Assembly: GCF_030053135.1 (NCBI RefSeq)
Contig: NZ_CP125652.1
Span: 434,001-498,000, forward strand
Length of the DNA stretch: 64,000 nt
Origin: Rhizobium sp. BT04
GTDB lineage: Bacteria; Pseudomonadota; Alphaproteobacteria; Rhizobiales; Rhizobiaceae
Reading direction: 5' to 3'
Shown: positions 33,540 through 42,230 of the stretch, one piece after another
Numbering within the stretch: the first letter of the stretch is position 1
Layout of the letters: the number at the start of each line of letters is the position of its first letter
Position numbers and translations under genes: made by a program
Notes under the pieces: generated by a model
Told to the model about the DNA's origin: nothing
What the model saw: the letters and a program-made list of their open reading frames with translations, nothing else
Database searches by the model: none

Positions 33540-34376
33540 ATGTTCCGATCAGGTCTTGTCGCTCTGCTTTTCGCCAGCGTTTCCGCCAATGCATGGGCGG
33601 CTGCGCCCGCGGTAAGCGCTGCGATCGCGACCGGCCTCGTCGCACATCGCGCGGTCTACGATCTGGAACTGAAGGATGCGTCGGACCGCTCCGGCATCGC
33701 CGGCATGTACGGTCGCATGGTCTATGAGTTCGACGGCAACTATTGCCAGGGCTTCACCACCAATTTCCGCTTCGTGACGCAGATCGACACCGGCGACAGC
33801 GTCCGCGTCAGCGACCAGCAGACGAAGACTTTCGAGAATCTCAAGGACGGCAAGTTCACCTTCGACACCAAATCCTTCACCGACGAACAGCTCGACAAGG
33901 AGGTTAACGGTGCGGCTCAGGATCAGCCGGATGGCGTCAAGGTCGATCTCAAACAGCCGTCGAGCCGCGAATTGCAGCTGGCCGAAAGCCGCTTTCCCAC
34001 GGAACATATGCTCGACGTGATCCAGAACGCCAAGGACGGCAAGCGCTTCTTCGAGGCGCGTGTCTTCGACGGCTCCGACGACGGCGACAAATCGCTGGTG
34101 ACGACGACGATCGTCGGCAAGCAGCAGACGCCGGTTGCTGAGGAGGCCGATGCCGGCAATGCCGGCGCCTTCTCAAAAACGGCCTTCTGGCCGGTGACGA
34201 TCGCCTATTTCAACGAGAATGCGAAATCGGATGCCTTGCCGGTCTACCGCATGTCCTTCAAGCTCTATGAGAACGGCATCACCCGCGACCTGACGATGGA
34301 TTACGGCGATTTCGTCCTCACGGGCAAGCTCGCCAAGCTGGAACTGCTCGATCGCAGCGCTGAGGTTTGCAAATAG
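33540..34376 (+). CDS. EipB-like periplasmic envelope-integrity protein (DUF1849)
   Basis: This 278-residue exported protein has a signal peptide at residues 1-20 (ending ANAWA). The rest is the DUF1849 beta-spiral fold known from Brucella EipB, which supports envelope integrity. The Cys pair expected to form its disulfide is present: one in NYCQGF and one in the terminal EVCK. The ATG at 33540 follows AGGAG by 5 nt. It is divergent from ridA and followed by the TelA operon, which may also act at the envelope. Confidence 0.88.
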   Translation: MFRSGLVALLFASVSANAWAAAPAVSAAIATGLVAHRAVYDLELKDASDRSGIAGMYGRMVYEFDGNYCQGFTTNFRFVTQIDTGDSVRVSDQQTKTFENLKDGKFTFDTKSFTDEQLDKEVNGAAQDQPDGVKVDLKQPSSRELQLAESRFPTEHMLDVIQNAKDGKRFFEARVFDGSDDGDKSLVTTTIVGKQQTPVAEEADAGNAGAFSKTAFWPVTIAYFNENAKSDALPVYRMSFKLYENGITRDLTMDYGDFVLTGKLAKLELLDRSAEVCK

Positions 34377-34575
34377 GCGCACCGGTTTTTCGACTGTCAT
34401 AAAACTGTAGCATAAAGTTCACTATGGTGCGGCGACCAGCGATGATTGAGTCGCCTTCTGTCGTCCTGTTTTTCGGGTCGGTGCGATCCTAGCGGCCAGT
34501 CCATCACGATGGGGCCCGTTTATTGCGAAAATGGGCTTCCAGACGATTGTGCCCGCAGCCTGGAAAGCCCTACCG

Positions 34576-35652
34576 ATGGCCGATACCGATCTCGCGACTG
34601 TTCAAAACACCGCCCTGCCGGTTGTCGCTGCCGACCCGGCGGAAATTGCCCGCATATCCGATGGCATCGACATCACCGACCGAGCCGGCATCTCGGTCTA
34701 TGGCGACCGCGCCCAGCAGTCGGTCAGCGACTATGCCGACAGGATCCTGCGCGAGGTTCGCAACAAGGATCTCGGTGAGATCGGCCGTCTCTTGACAGAC
34801 ATCATCCTGAAGTCGAAGAGCCTCGATCCGGCGTCGCTGAAGGATAAGGGTTTTCTCAGCCGCATATTCCTCTCCGCCAAGGCGCGCCTGGAACGGTTCA
34901 AGGCGGAGTTTGAGGACGTCGCCGGCCAGATCGACCGGATCGGCCTGGAGCTCGACCGCCATAAGGATACGCTGCGGCGCGACATCGCGCTGCTCGACGA
35001 TCTGCACGAGGAAACCAAGCAATCGATCATGCGGCTCGAGGCCTATGTTCAGGCCGGCAAGACGTTCGCCGAGCGGTTTCGCAACGTCGATCTGCCGAGG
35101 CTGAAGGCGCAAGCCGAAGCGGCAGCGACCGGCCCCGGCGGCGGCATGCTGGAGGCACAGACCTATCAGGACAGCCTGCAGGCGCTCGACCGGCTGGAAA
35201 AGCGGGTCTTCTATTTGCAGCAGGCCCGCCAGCTCGGCATCCAGCAATTGCCGCAGATCCGCATCGTCCAGGCGGGCGACGAGACGCTGATCGAGAACCT
35301 GCAGGCGACGTCGGCGCTGACGGTGCCGGCCTGGAAGCAGAAGATGGTGATCCTGCTCGGCCTGACGCGGCAGAAATCGGCGCTCGAGCTGCAGAAAGCG
35401 GTGACCGACGCGACCAATGACATGATCCGTCAGGCATCCGAGATGATGAAGGATCAGGCGATCGCAATCGAGCAGCAATCGCAGCGCGGCATCGTCGATA
35501 TCGACACGCTTGCCAAGGCAAACAGAGATCTGATCGACACCATATCCGGCGTGCTGCAGGTGCAGGAGGAGGGGCGTCGGAAGCGGGGGCTCGCCGAAAA
35601 GCAGATGGAGCAGATGACGGTCGAACTCAAGAAGGCGATGACCCAGGCGTGA
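34576..35652 (+). CDS. TelA family protein (toxic anion resistance)
   Basis: This 358-residue, mostly helical cytosolic protein matches the TelA family: VRNKDLGEIGRLLTDIILKSKSLDP, FEDVAGQIDRIGLELDRHKDTLRRDIALLDDL and WKQKMVILLGLTRQKSALELQKAVTDATNDMI. The long helices predict coiled coils. The tellurite-resistance name comes from one plasmid determinant; the biochemical role is unknown. The ATG at 34576 has GGAAAG 9 nt upstream. It leads a four-gene cluster with a VWA lipoprotein, an XpaC-like protein and a Tat-exported protein; TelA-XpaC pairing is known elsewhere, for example in Bacillus. Confidence 0.9.
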   Translation: MADTDLATVQNTALPVVAADPAEIARISDGIDITDRAGISVYGDRAQQSVSDYADRILREVRNKDLGEIGRLLTDIILKSKSLDPASLKDKGFLSRIFLSAKARLERFKAEFEDVAGQIDRIGLELDRHKDTLRRDIALLDDLHEETKQSIMRLEAYVQAGKTFAERFRNVDLPRLKAQAEAAATGPGGGMLEAQTYQDSLQALDRLEKRVFYLQQARQLGIQQLPQIRIVQAGDETLIENLQATSALTVPAWKQKMVILLGLTRQKSALELQKAVTDATNDMIRQASEMMKDQAIAIEQQSQRGIVDIDTLAKANRDLIDTISGVLQVQEEGRRKRGLAEKQMEQMTVELKKAMTQA

Positions 35653-35660
35653 TCGGCAGG

Positions 35661-37235
35661 ATGACGATGCGAGCACTGCTTTCTGGCCTGGCGCTTCTTG
35701 CCGCGTTGCCCTTGGCCGGCTGCAATCTCTTCGGCCAGGGGCCGGAGTTTTCGATCGTGTCGGGATCGGAGAACACTGTTCTGCAGCCGATCGTCGAGGA
35801 ATTCTGCAAGCAGAAGAACGCCACCTGCACCTTCAAATATGAAGGCACGCTCGATATCGGCCTGGCGCTGCAGAGTGATCAGGGCGTCGAGCAGGATGCG
35901 GTCTGGCCGGCCTCCAGCGTCTGGGTCGACATGTTCGACACCAGGCGCCGCGTCAAGAGCCTGACCTCGATCGCCCAGACGCCGGTGGTCTTGGGTGTGC
36001 GCAAGTCGAAGGCGCAGCAGCTCGGCTGGATCGGCAGGGATGTGTTCATGAAGGACATTCTCGCCGCCGTCGAAAACGGATCGCTGAAATTCCTGATGAC
36101 CTCGGCGACGCAATCCAACTCGGGCGCCAGCGCCTATCTTGCCATGTTGTCGAGCGCACTCGGCAACAAGCCGGTGATCGAACCCGGCGATCTCGACGAC
36201 AAAAACGTTCAGGAGAGCGTCCGGTCGCTGCTGTCGGGTGTCGTGCGCTCTTCCGGCTCTTCCGGCTGGCTTGCCGATCTTTATGTCGAATCCGCCGGCA
36301 AGGGCACGGTCTACGACGCCATGTGGAATTACGAGGCTGTCCTGAAGGAGACCAACGACAAGCTTGCTGCCTTGTCGCAGGAGCCGCTTTACGCGATCTA
36401 TCCGGCCGACGGTGTGGCCATGGCGGATTCGCCGCTCGGCTTCGTCGATCATGGTCGTGGGCCCGAAGTCCAGACCTTCTTCAATGATCTGCTCGCCTAT
36501 CTCCGTTCGGCCCCCGTGCAGCAGCGCATCGCCGATACCGGCCGGCGCATCCCGCTGACCGGCGTTACCGCCAAACCGGAACCGAATTGGAATTTCGATC
36601 CGGCCCGGCTGGTGACGGCGATCCGCATGCCGGAGCCGGGTGTCATCCGCCAGGCGCTCACGCTTTATCAGTCGGCGCTGCGCAAACCGTCGCTGACCGC
36701 ACTCTGCCTCGATTTTTCCGGCTCGATGCAGGGTGACGGCGAGGACCAGCTGCAGAAGGCGATGCGCTTCCTGCTGACTCCAGACGAAGCGAGCAAGGTG
36801 CTGGTGCAATGGTCGCCCGCCGACCAGATCATCGTCATTCCTTTCGACGGCAGCGTGCGCAATACTTTCACGGCGAGCGGAAACCCGCTGGAGCAGGAAG
36901 CGTTGCTGAACGAGATTTCGAGGCAGAAGGCCAATGGCGGCACCAATATGTATGATTGCGCCGAACGCGCCTTGCAGCAGATCGCCAGAACCGACAGGCC
37001 CTCGACTTATCTGCCTGCCATCGTCATCATGACCGATGGCAAGTCCGATGATCGAAGCCAGGATTTTATGCGCGACTGGAACGCGATGGAACCGCATGTG
37101 CCGATCTTCGGCATCACATTCGGCGATGCCGACAAGACCCAGCTCGACAGCCTCGCCAAGCTGACCTCGGCGCGCGTGTTCGACGGGGGTTCGGATCTCG
37201 CCACCGCCTTCCGCACCGCGCGCGGTTATAATTAG
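35661..37235 (+). CDS. Lipoprotein with substrate-binding and von Willebrand A domains
   Basis: This is a 524-residue predicted envelope lipoprotein whose lipobox PLAGC closes a hydrophobic leader. Residues about 28-330 resemble a type-2 periplasmic binding protein (ATQSNSGASAYLAML, GWLADLYV). Residues about 345-524 are a VWA domain with a complete MIDAS: DFSGSM, GGTNMYD and IMTDGKSDD. It probably binds a ligand and a metal-dependent protein partner. ATG 35661 or 35667 is likely; a GTG at 35649 would overlap telA by four bases. The fusion is named in databases but its function is unknown. Confidence 0.85.
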   Translation: MTMRALLSGLALLAALPLAGCNLFGQGPEFSIVSGSENTVLQPIVEEFCKQKNATCTFKYEGTLDIGLALQSDQGVEQDAVWPASSVWVDMFDTRRRVKSLTSIAQTPVVLGVRKSKAQQLGWIGRDVFMKDILAAVENGSLKFLMTSATQSNSGASAYLAMLSSALGNKPVIEPGDLDDKNVQESVRSLLSGVVRSSGSSGWLADLYVESAGKGTVYDAMWNYEAVLKETNDKLAALSQEPLYAIYPADGVAMADSPLGFVDHGRGPEVQTFFNDLLAYLRSAPVQQRIADTGRRIPLTGVTAKPEPNWNFDPARLVTAIRMPEPGVIRQALTLYQSALRKPSLTALCLDFSGSMQGDGEDQLQKAMRFLLTPDEASKVLVQWSPADQIIVIPFDGSVRNTFTASGNPLEQEALLNEISRQKANGGTNMYDCAERALQQIARTDRPSTYLPAIVIMTDGKSDDRSQDFMRDWNAMEPHVPIFGITFGDADKTQLDSLAKLTSARVFDGGSDLATAFRTARGYN

Positions 37236-37242
37236 GACGGGC

Positions 37243-37860
37243 ATGCGCAACTGGCTCGGCAATGACGGCAACTGGATCGTGGCGGGATTGGTGGCGGCAA
37301 TCACCGTGCCGCTCTTGAGCTTTGTCGCCGGCATGCCCTTCTGGATCGCTGCCATCATCGCCCTTCTGGTCTTTGCCGGCCTCGTCATTCTGTTGGCGCC
37401 ACGCCGGCTGTTCGAAGGTATCGATATCAAAAGCATCGGCAACGGACGCATCGCCTTTGCCCGCGACCTGCTGGAAGCCGCCGTTCCCTTTGCCGAGAGG
37501 CTGGAGACCGCCGCCGACACGATCAGCGATCGGAAGATGGCAGCCGCAGTCCGCCATCTTGCCGAAATCGCCGCCGATGTCTTTCGCAAGGTCGAGGCCA
37601 AGCCGGAGAGCGCCAATGCCGTGCGGCGGTTCCTCTCCTATTATCTGCCGCGTGCGGCCGAGGTGGCGGAAGGTTTTGCCGTCATAGAGGCCAAACGCGT
37701 CCCCGACCCCAAGCAATTGGAGGAGGTCCGCACCGTGCTGGTGAAGCTCGAAGAGGCCTTCGTCCATTATGCCGACAGCCTGGTCGACGAGGCGCTCGGC
37801 ACGCTTGACACCGATCTGCGCCTTATTCAGGCATCGCTCAAAGAGGATATCGGACGCTGA
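37243..37860 (+). CDS. XpaC-like membrane protein (5-bromo-4-chloroindolyl phosphate hydrolysis family)
   Basis: This 205-residue protein has two N-terminal membrane segments (residues 10-30 and 33-53). A helical cytoplasmic domain follows, with GNGRIAFARDLLEAAVPFAERLE, FLSYYLPRAAEVAEGFAVIEAK and a C-terminal amphipathic helix. It matches the XpaC family, named after a phenotype of hydrolysing X-phosphate, not after a proven enzyme. It starts 7 nt after the VWA gene stop, and its own stop overlaps the next start. Its membrane anchor and helical arm could connect cytosolic TelA with the lipoprotein outside. Confidence 0.82.
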   Translation: MRNWLGNDGNWIVAGLVAAITVPLLSFVAGMPFWIAAIIALLVFAGLVILLAPRRLFEGIDIKSIGNGRIAFARDLLEAAVPFAERLETAADTISDRKMAAAVRHLAEIAADVFRKVEAKPESANAVRRFLSYYLPRAAEVAEGFAVIEAKRVPDPKQLEEVRTVLVKLEEAFVHYADSLVDEALGTLDTDLRLIQASLKEDIGR

Positions 37861-38966
37861 TGGCCCTTTCTCGTCGCGCCTTTGGAGTGGGACTGCTCGG
37901 AGCCGGCGTCGTCGGCACCGGCGGTTATTTCGCCGTCCGGGATCGGCCGGAATTGCAGGGGCTGCTCGGCGCCCGCACGACGTTGTTCGGCTTCGTCGGC
38001 GGCGAGAAGGAGGCCTTCCTCGCCGACTCAGACGTCATCAAGGCGCTCGGAGCCTACGGATTGACGGTGGACAGCCGCGTCGCCGGCTCCGTCGAGATGG
38101 TGCGTGAACAGGCATTGCTGTCGCAGCATCCGCAATTCCTCTGGCCGTCCTCCTCGATCATGGTCGATATCGCCAGGCAGAACGGCATTGGCATCCGCAA
38201 CGACCGCGTCGTGCTGAATACGCCGATCGTCGTCTATTCCTGGCAGCCCGTGGTCGATGGGCTGATGAAAGCCGGATTGGTGACGATCAGCAACGAAGGT
38301 CATCATCAGCTTGATCTCAAGGCGCTGCTCGATGCGATCCTTGCCGGCGCCGACTGGTCGAAACTCGGCGTCAACTCGCTCTATGGCCGCGCCCGCATCG
38401 TCTCGACCGATCCCAACCGCTCCAATTCCGGCTTCATGTTCTCAGGCCTGGTGCTCAGCCTTTTCAGCGGCAATGTCGCGACATCAGGCGATCTTGCCAC
38501 GTTCGGCGGTAAGGTGCAGGCGATCTTCCGCAACATGGGCTTCAAGTCGCCGTCGTCAGGCAAGCTTTTCGACCAGTATCTGGCCGGCGGCCTCGGCGGA
38601 GAACCGATGATCGTCGGCTACGAGAACCAGCTGGTCGAATGGATCCTTGCCGATCCCGTGCGCTGGGACCGCATCAAGACGAGCCCCGGCGCAAAGCCGG
38701 TGCTGCTCTATCCGCGCCCGACCGTCTATTCCGCGCATCCGTTGATCGTTGTCGACGAGAACGCCAACCGGCTGATCGAAGCGCTGGTGAGCCCGCGGCT
38801 GCAGGAGCTCGCCTGGACGAGGCACGGGTTCCGCGGTCCCCTGGGAGCTGTCACGGGCAATGCCGACGGCGCCATATCGGGCTTGCTGCCGACCGAGGTC
38901 GATGCCGTCCTGCCGATGCCCGATGCCGGTGTCATGCTGTCGCTGCTGCCGACGCTGGCAAGCTGA
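37860..38966 (+). CDS. Tat-type exported substrate-binding-like protein
   Basis: This 368-residue protein has a twin-arginine signal (LSRRAFGVGLLGAGVVG). The body resembles a class-2 binding protein: FLWPSSSIMVDIAR, NTPIVVYSWQPVVDGLMKAG, STDPNRSNSGFMFSGL and VGYENQLVEWIL. The SNSG segment parallels the one in the VWA lipoprotein, suggesting that both bind similar ligands. The start overlaps the xpaC-like stop by one base (TGATG). It is the last gene of the four-gene cluster. No transporter permease accompanies it. Confidence 0.8.
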   Translation: MALSRRAFGVGLLGAGVVGTGGYFAVRDRPELQGLLGARTTLFGFVGGEKEAFLADSDVIKALGAYGLTVDSRVAGSVEMVREQALLSQHPQFLWPSSSIMVDIARQNGIGIRNDRVVLNTPIVVYSWQPVVDGLMKAGLVTISNEGHHQLDLKALLDAILAGADWSKLGVNSLYGRARIVSTDPNRSNSGFMFSGLVLSLFSGNVATSGDLATFGGKVQAIFRNMGFKSPSSGKLFDQYLAGGLGGEPMIVGYENQLVEWILADPVRWDRIKTSPGAKPVLLYPRPTVYSAHPLIVVDENANRLIEALVSPRLQELAWTRHGFRGPLGAVTGNADGAISGLLPTEVDAVLPMPDAGVMLSLLPTLAS

Positions 38967-39030
38967 GTGGCGGCATTGCAGGACAGGGAAGGGCAGGGTA
39001 GCCGGCCGGATCTTCGGCATGACCCGTGTT

Positions 39031-39078
39031 TTTATGCCGAATGGAATGTTTTCCTTGCTTTTATGCCGAACGGAATGT
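39031..39078 (+). repeat. 29-bp-spaced direct repeats upstream of rpsB
   Basis: TTTATGCCGAATGGAATGT (39031-39049) recurs with one change at 39060-39078. The 29-nt period places both on nearly the same helix face (2.8 turns). They lie about 130-180 nt before rpsB, in its likely leader or promoter. Confidence 0.7.
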
Positions 39079-39208
39079 ATGGGCACCACCATTCCACACG
39101 TAAGGCATGGGATTGTCCGGGAGAAATCCGGATCGTTCCGCCCGGTGGCATCTTCGAAGAGGATGCTGTTCGCCTTGCGGAGGTTCAACCGGAAAAGGAT
39201 AAAAAGGC

Positions 39209-39976
39209 ATGGCATTGCCCGATTTCTCTATGCGCCAGCTTCTCGAAGCAGGCGTCCACTTCGGCCACCAGACGCACCGCTGGAACCCGAAGATGAAGCC
39301 GTACATCTTCGGCGATCGTAACAACATCCACATCATCGATCTGGCCCAGACCGTTCCGATGCTGTCGCGCGCCCTTCAGGTCGTCAGCGACACCGTTGCC
39401 CGCGGCGGCCGCGTTCTCTTCGTCGGCACCAAGCGCCAGGCGTCCGAGATCATCGCCGACAGCGCCAAGCGTTCGGCCCAGTACTACGTCAACTCGCGCT
39501 GGCTCGGCGGCATGATGACGAACTGGAAGACGATCTCCAACTCGATCCAGCGCCTGCGCAAGCTCGATGAGATCCTCAACGGCGAAGCCCAGGGCTTCAC
39601 CAAGAAGGAACGCCTGAACCTCGAGCGCGAGCGCGAAAAGCTCGACAAGGCTCTCGGCGGTATCCGCGATATGGGCGGCACGCCGGACCTGATGTTCATC
39701 ATCGACACCAACAAGGAAAAGATCGCGATCGACGAAGCCAAGCGCCTCGGCATCCCGGTCGTCGCCATCATCGATTCGAACTGCGACCCGGACCTGATCG
39801 ACTATCCGATCCCGGGCAACGACGACGCGTCGCGCGCTATCGCCCTTTACTGCGAGCTGATCTCCCGCGCTGCCATCGACGGCATCGCGCGTCAGCAGAG
39901 CTCTTCCGGCCGCGATCTCGGCGCATCCTCTGAAGTACCGGTCGAGCCGGCTCTCGAGGAAGCAGCCGAAGGCTGA
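39209..39976 (+). CDS. rpsB: Ribosomal protein S2
   Basis: This 255-residue 30S subunit protein is needed for S1 binding. Signatures are [22 protein letters not shown], the central [11 protein letters not shown] and [25 protein letters not shown]. The ATG at 39209 is preceded by AAAAGG and continues the family start ALPDFSM. It is the first gene of the rpsB-tsf-pyrH-frr cluster. The leader of about 240 nt carries direct repeats and may host S2 autoregulation, as known in other bacteria. Confidence 0.98.
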
Positions 39977-40215
39977 TGAAAGCGGGCGGATCGAAAGCTC
40001 CGCCAAAGCTTACAGAGACTGGGGCAAGGCCGCTCGCGACTCATCGAAGTTCGGCGGCCTTGCCTGTTTCAGGGCGAGGGCGCAAAGCCTCGCCAAACAA
40101 GTTTCGTTATGACGCGTCTTCATCACGCTGTCATACATACAGGTACATTTCGTGCCTCAATCCGGTGCCGAGCCGCGCTTTGCGGTCCACCGTTTGAACC
40201 GACAAGAGGAAGCTA

Positions 40216-41142
40216 ATGAGCGAGATTACGGCTGCAATGGTGAAGGAACTGCGCGAAAAGACCGGCGCAGGCATGATGGACTGCAAGAAGGCTCTTGCCG
40301 AAACCAGCGGCGACATGGAAGCGGCGATCGACTGGCTGCGCGCCAAGGGCATCGCCAAGGCCGACAAGAAGTCCGGCCGCACTGCCGCCGAAGGCCTCAT
40401 CGGCGTTGCGAGCCAGGGCACCAAGGCCGTCGTCGTCGAAGTCAATTCCGAAACCGACTTCGTCGCCCGTAACGATGCCTTCCAGGATCTCGTCCGCGGC
40501 ATCGCCAAGGTCGCCGTTTCCACAGACGGCACCGTCGAAGCCGTTGCGGCTGCGACCTACCCGGCATCCGGCAAGTCCGTTTCCGACACGATCAAGGATG
40601 CGATCGCAACGATCGGCGAGAACATGAACCTGCGCCGTTCAGTCGCTCTCTCCGTCGAGGACGGCGTCGTCGCCACCTATATCCACAATGCTGTTTCCGA
40701 CGGCCTCGGCAAGCTCGGCGTTCTCGTCGCGCTGAAGTCGACCGGCGACAAGGAAGCCCTGAACGCGATCGGCCGCCAGGTTGCCATGCACATCGCTGCA
40801 ACCGCGCCGCTGGCGATCCGCCCGGAAGAAGTCGATGCCGCCGTCGCCGAGCGCGAGCGCAATGTCTTCATCGAGCAGTCGCGCGCTTCCGGCAAGCCCG
40901 ACAACATTATCGAGAAGATGGTTGAAGGCCGCATGCGCAAGTTCTTCGAGGAAGTCGCCCTTCTCTCGCAGGCTTTCGTCATCAATCCGGACCTGACGGT
41001 CGCAGCTGCCATCAAGGACGCTGAAAAGGCTGTTGGCGCACCGATCGAAGTCGCCGGCATGGCCCGTCTGCTGCTCGGCGAAGGCGTCGAAAAGGAAGAG
41101 ACCGATTTCGCAGCCGAAGTCGCCGCTGCCGTCAAGGGTTGA
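40216..41142 (+). CDS. tsf: Elongation factor Ts
   Basis: This 308-residue nucleotide exchange factor for EF-Tu has the N-terminal UBA-like [23 protein letters not shown] and the TDFVARND motif that contacts EF-Tu. Residues [11 protein letters not shown] and [10 protein letters not shown] lie in the core. The length is normal for alphaproteobacteria. The ATG at 40216 follows GAGGAAG by 4-5 nt. It lies 239 nt behind rpsB and is followed by a strong hairpin before pyrH. Confidence 0.98.
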   Translation: MSEITAAMVKELREKTGAGMMDCKKALAETSGDMEAAIDWLRAKGIAKADKKSGRTAAEGLIGVASQGTKAVVVEVNSETDFVARNDAFQDLVRGIAKVAVSTDGTVEAVAAATYPASGKSVSDTIKDAIATIGENMNLRRSVALSVEDGVVATYIHNAVSDGLGKLGVLVALKSTGDKEALNAIGRQVAMHIAATAPLAIRPEEVDAAVAERERNVFIEQSRASGKPDNIIEKMVEGRMRKFFEEVALLSQAFVINPDLTVAAAIKDAEKAVGAPIEVAGMARLLLGEGVEKEETDFAAEVAAAVKG

Positions 41143-41168
41143 TCTTCCAGCCATAATTGGGAAAACAA

Positions 41169-41200
41169 GAAGGGCATCGCGTGACAACGCGATGCCCTTC
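41169..41200 (+). terminator. strong hairpin between tsf and pyrH (attenuator-like)
   Basis: A perfect 14-bp stem (41169-41182 with 41187-41200) with a GACA loop is followed by GTGTAT rather than a T-run. It may terminate partially or act as an RNA processing site that lowers pyrH relative to tsf. Confidence 0.6.
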
Positions 41201-41238
41201 GTGTATCGGGCATTCACGGCAATTTACGAGGAGCCAAG

Positions 41239-41961
41239 ATGTCTTTAGAGCCTGTCTATAAACGCGTTCTACTCAAGGCTTCCGGCGAAGCACTCATGGG
41301 TAGCCAGGGTTTCGGCATCGATGTCGCGGTGGCGGACCGCATTGCATCCGATATCGCCGAAGCAAGGCATATGGGTGTGGAAGTCGGAGTCGTCGTCGGT
41401 GGCGGCAATATCTTCCGCGGTGTCGCGGTGGCGTCCAAGGGCGGCGACCGGGTCACCGGCGACCACATGGGCATGCTCGGCACCATCATCAATGCGCTGG
41501 CGTTGGCGACCTCGCTGCGCAAGCTGAACATCGATACGGTGGTGCTGTCGGCCATCTCCATGCCGGAGATCTGCGAGAGCTTTTCGCAGCGCGCAACCCT
41601 CTATCATTTGTCGATGGGACGCGTGGTGATCTTTGCCGGCGGCACCGGCAACCCCTTCTTCACCACCGATTCCGCCGCCGCACTGCGCGCTGCCGAAATG
41701 GGCGCGCAAGCGATCTTCAAGGGCACGCAGGTGGACGGCATCTACACCGCCGACCCGAAGAAATATCCCGATGCTACCCGCCTCGACCGCCTGACCCACC
41801 AGGAAGTGCTGGACAGGGGACTGGCGGTGATGGACGTTGCGGCTGTCGCGCTCGCCAGGGAGAATTCCATTCCGATCATTGTCTTCTCGATCCACGAGAA
41901 AGGCGGTTTTGCTGAAATCTTGACGGGCGGTGGCCTCAAGACCATCGTCTCCGACAACTGA
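41239..41961 (+). CDS. pyrH: Uridylate kinase
   Basis: This 240-residue hexameric enzyme phosphorylates UMP to UDP. Signatures are KRVLLKASGEALMG (P-loop-like, amino-acid-kinase fold), VVVGGGNIFRG, DHMGMLGTIINALAL, GGTGNPFFTTDSAAALRA and GIYTADPKKYPDA. The ATG at 41239 has GAGGAG 6 nt upstream. The order tsf-pyrH-frr is conserved among bacteria. Confidence 0.98.
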   Translation: MSLEPVYKRVLLKASGEALMGSQGFGIDVAVADRIASDIAEARHMGVEVGVVVGGGNIFRGVAVASKGGDRVTGDHMGMLGTIINALALATSLRKLNIDTVVLSAISMPEICESFSQRATLYHLSMGRVVIFAGGTGNPFFTTDSAAALRAAEMGAQAIFKGTQVDGIYTADPKKYPDATRLDRLTHQEVLDRGLAVMDVAAVALARENSIPIIVFSIHEKGGFAEILTGGGLKTIVSDN

Positions 41962-42060
41962 TATAAGCTGCGCCGCTTTATCAGGCGCAGCCCTCGCTGG
42001 AGCATGATGATCTTGGGCCCGCTTGGCCTAAAATCTGAATCATGTTCTACATTAAATAGT

Positions 42061-42112
42061 TAGAGCATGATGTCGTTCGAAAGACGCTGATACTTTTCGG
42101 CATCATGCTCTA
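42061..42112. repeat. 12-bp perfect inverted repeat, part of a mosaic element
   Basis: TAGAGCATGATG (42061-42072) and CATCATGCTCTA (42101-42112) enclose 28 nt. A partial copy of the same arm (AGCATGATGATC) occurs at about 42002-42013. It abuts the palindromic element that follows. Confidence 0.75.
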
Positions 42113-42115
42113 GAG

Positions 42116-42215
42116 CAGGTCGCGCAAAAGTGTGCAGCGGTTTTGCGAAAACGACATGCGTAGAACCAGGACTTAAAGCGCGGCAAGCGAATCTGAAAGA
42201 TCGCGACGCGCTTTA
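42116..42215 (-). repeat. dispersed intergenic palindromic element (RIME-like), copy 2
   Basis: On the minus strand it reads TAAAGCGCG (from 42215), CGCGCTTTA (to 42174), ACGCATGTCGTT and GCAAAACCGCTGCAC, in the same order as the copy at 24651-24735. An internal CGCAAAA/TTTTGCG pair extends the palindrome. It ends 15 nt before frr, so it is transcribed inside the pyrH-frr region. Confidence 0.8.
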
Positions 42216-42230
42216 TACGGGAGCATCGAC

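Noticed and set aside
35454..37616. 720-codon minus-strand frame opposite telA and the VWA gene
   Set aside because: It is antisense to telA and to the VWA lipoprotein, whose lipobox and MIDAS motifs are clear.
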